Shown here one piece after another: positions 6,367 through 6,835 of a stretch of 6,835 nucleotides of DNA. Position 1 is the stretch's first letter. Each line of letters starts with the position of its first letter. A program made the translations under genes and the position numbers. Source of the stretch: Planctomycetota bacterium (GTDB lineage: Bacteria; Planctomycetota; PUPC01; DSUN01); contig VGYW01000440.1 of NCBI GenBank assembly GCA_016872875.1, forward strand, positions 1 through 6,835, given 5' to 3'. Below the pieces are notes generated by a model. That model worked only from the letters and a program-made list of their open reading frames with translations, was not told where the DNA came from and ran no database searches.

Positions 6367-6567
6367 TCAGGCGCTGCGCCTGCGGGCGATGAGGGCGCGG
6401 ACTTCGGGGGCGAGGTCGTTTGGAACGGCCATCATCGTGATGTCCTGCTGCTCCATCGCCGCCTCGATCTCAGCGAACTGCTCGTCCTCCGACTGGCCCT
6501 CGTAGTGAGCGATCACTTCGCGTACCCGCTTCTCGTCCCAGCCCGGGGGGAACTTCTGCTTGCTCAT
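6367..6567 (-). CDS. Small acidic protein, probable antitoxin
   Basis: A 66-residue protein beginning MSKQKFPPGWDEKRVREVIAH. An acidic middle (EGQSEDEQFAEIEAAMEQQD) leads to a C-terminal segment VPNDLAPEVRALIARRR. The WDE-(K/E)-RV opening with an acidic helix resembles small proteins encoded beside DUF4258/BrnT-like toxins, which I judge from memory of the family. Its ATG overlaps the stop of the upstream gene as ATGA (6567-6564), so translation is coupled and the toxin-like gene comes first. Antitoxins of this kind bind the toxin and often repress their own operon; neither can be shown here. Confidence 0.65.
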   Translation of the reverse strand: MSKQKFPPGWDEKRVREVIAHYEGQSEDEQFAEIEAAMEQQDITMMAVPNDLAPEVRALIARRRSA

Positions 6568-6806
6568 CGGCCCTTCCTCCGTTGTCGTCGGCGGAACGCC
6601 GCCTTCGCCTTGCCGTGGAGTTCGTAGGCTGTGATCACAAACACGCTATCGGGGTCCTCGTCTGGCACATAGATGACCTGCAGATGACGCCCGGCCGCGG
6701 TCTGCCCGAGCTTCATCCGCGCCCCTCTGGCCGTGGGCTGATCTTTGCCCACATCTCCGAGGACGGGCGCTGCCAGCCCCGTCAGGGGCGTCAGAGGGTA
6801 GCCCAC
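6564..6806 (-). CDS. Probable toxin (BrnT/DUF4258-like C-terminus) with an abnormal N-terminus
   Basis: An 80-residue frame from a GTG at 6806. Residues 31-80 (MKLGQTAAGRHLQVIYVPDEDPDSVFVITAYELHG, then a basic RRRQRRKGR tail) look like the final strands and helix of a small BrnT/DUF4258-like RNase toxin: GQT..GR, a hydrophobic strand, and an ITAYE strand. Residues 1-20 do not resemble the expected helical N-terminus; they are encoded by the palindromic repeat at 6776-6821. The frame stays open to the window edge without a stop, so the gene may begin outside the window with the repeat inserted in frame, or translation may begin at the GTG or at an internal ATG (6716). The activity of the product is therefore uncertain. 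Confidence 0.5.
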   Translation of the reverse strand: MGYPLTPLTGLAAPVLGDVGKDQPTARGARMKLGQTAAGRHLQVIYVPDEDPDSVFVITAYELHGKAKAAFRRRQRRKGR

Positions 6807-6821
6807 GGCGTAAGCCGTGGG
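6776..6821. repeat. Double-hairpin palindromic repeat
   Basis: CCCACGGC (6802-6809) pairs with GCCGTGGG (6814-6821) across GTAA, and GCCCC (6776-6780) pairs with GGGGC (6785-6789) across GTCA. The order of a GCCCC/GGGGC hairpin followed by TAGCCCACGGCGTAAGCCGTGGG is familiar to me from dispersed repeats in Planctomycetes genomes, though this is recollection rather than a search. It covers the start of the toxin-like gene and may extend past the window. Confidence 0.7.
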
Positions 6822-6835
6822 ATCACCGCGCCCCA

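Overview
The window is GC-rich bacterial DNA. It carries a sugar-isomerase/dehydrogenase fusion, a creatininase-family hydrolase, an exported HEAT-repeat protein and many dispersed palindromic repeats. This mix resembles a Planctomycetota or related PVC-group genome, probably from an uncultured lineage. That assignment is inference from gene style and repeat style; no rRNA or marker gene is present.

Layout. (1) 3-1349, plus strand: 3' part of a gene joining the end of a TIM-barrel (xylose-isomerase-like) domain to a complete Gfo/Idh/MocA oxidoreductase. An 81-bp perfect nested palindrome lies in frame inside its C-terminal domain (915-995). (2) 1350-3837, plus strand: a two-gene cassette with looser codon use than its neighbours. 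It has its own likely promoter, a protein of unknown family (1482-2738), and an overlapping gene with a PD-(D/E)XK nuclease signature (2722-3837). (3) 3883-4572, plus strand: a creatininase-family amidohydrolase whose strongly GC-ending codons match the first gene. (4) 4573-4927: no gene; hairpins and two inverted copies of one repeat. (5) 4928-5989, minus strand: a signal-peptide HEAT-repeat protein with a good sigma70-like promoter at 6043-6071. (6) 5990-6366: no gene; several palindromic repeats. (7) 6367-6806, minus strand: two small genes overlapping by 4 bp that look like a toxin-antitoxin pair. The toxin's 5' end runs into another palindromic repeat near the window edge.

How the genes may work together. 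The isomerase/oxidoreductase fusion and the creatininase-like enzyme have matching codon use and orientation and could belong to one sugar or small-molecule catabolic locus. The nuclease cassette between them looks like a later insertion, and a genome-defence or mobile-element role is the most natural guess. The toxin-antitoxin pair and the dense repeats suggest accessory chromosome. The two observations most worth following are the coding palindrome within the oxidoreductase and the unrecognised two-gene nuclease cassette.
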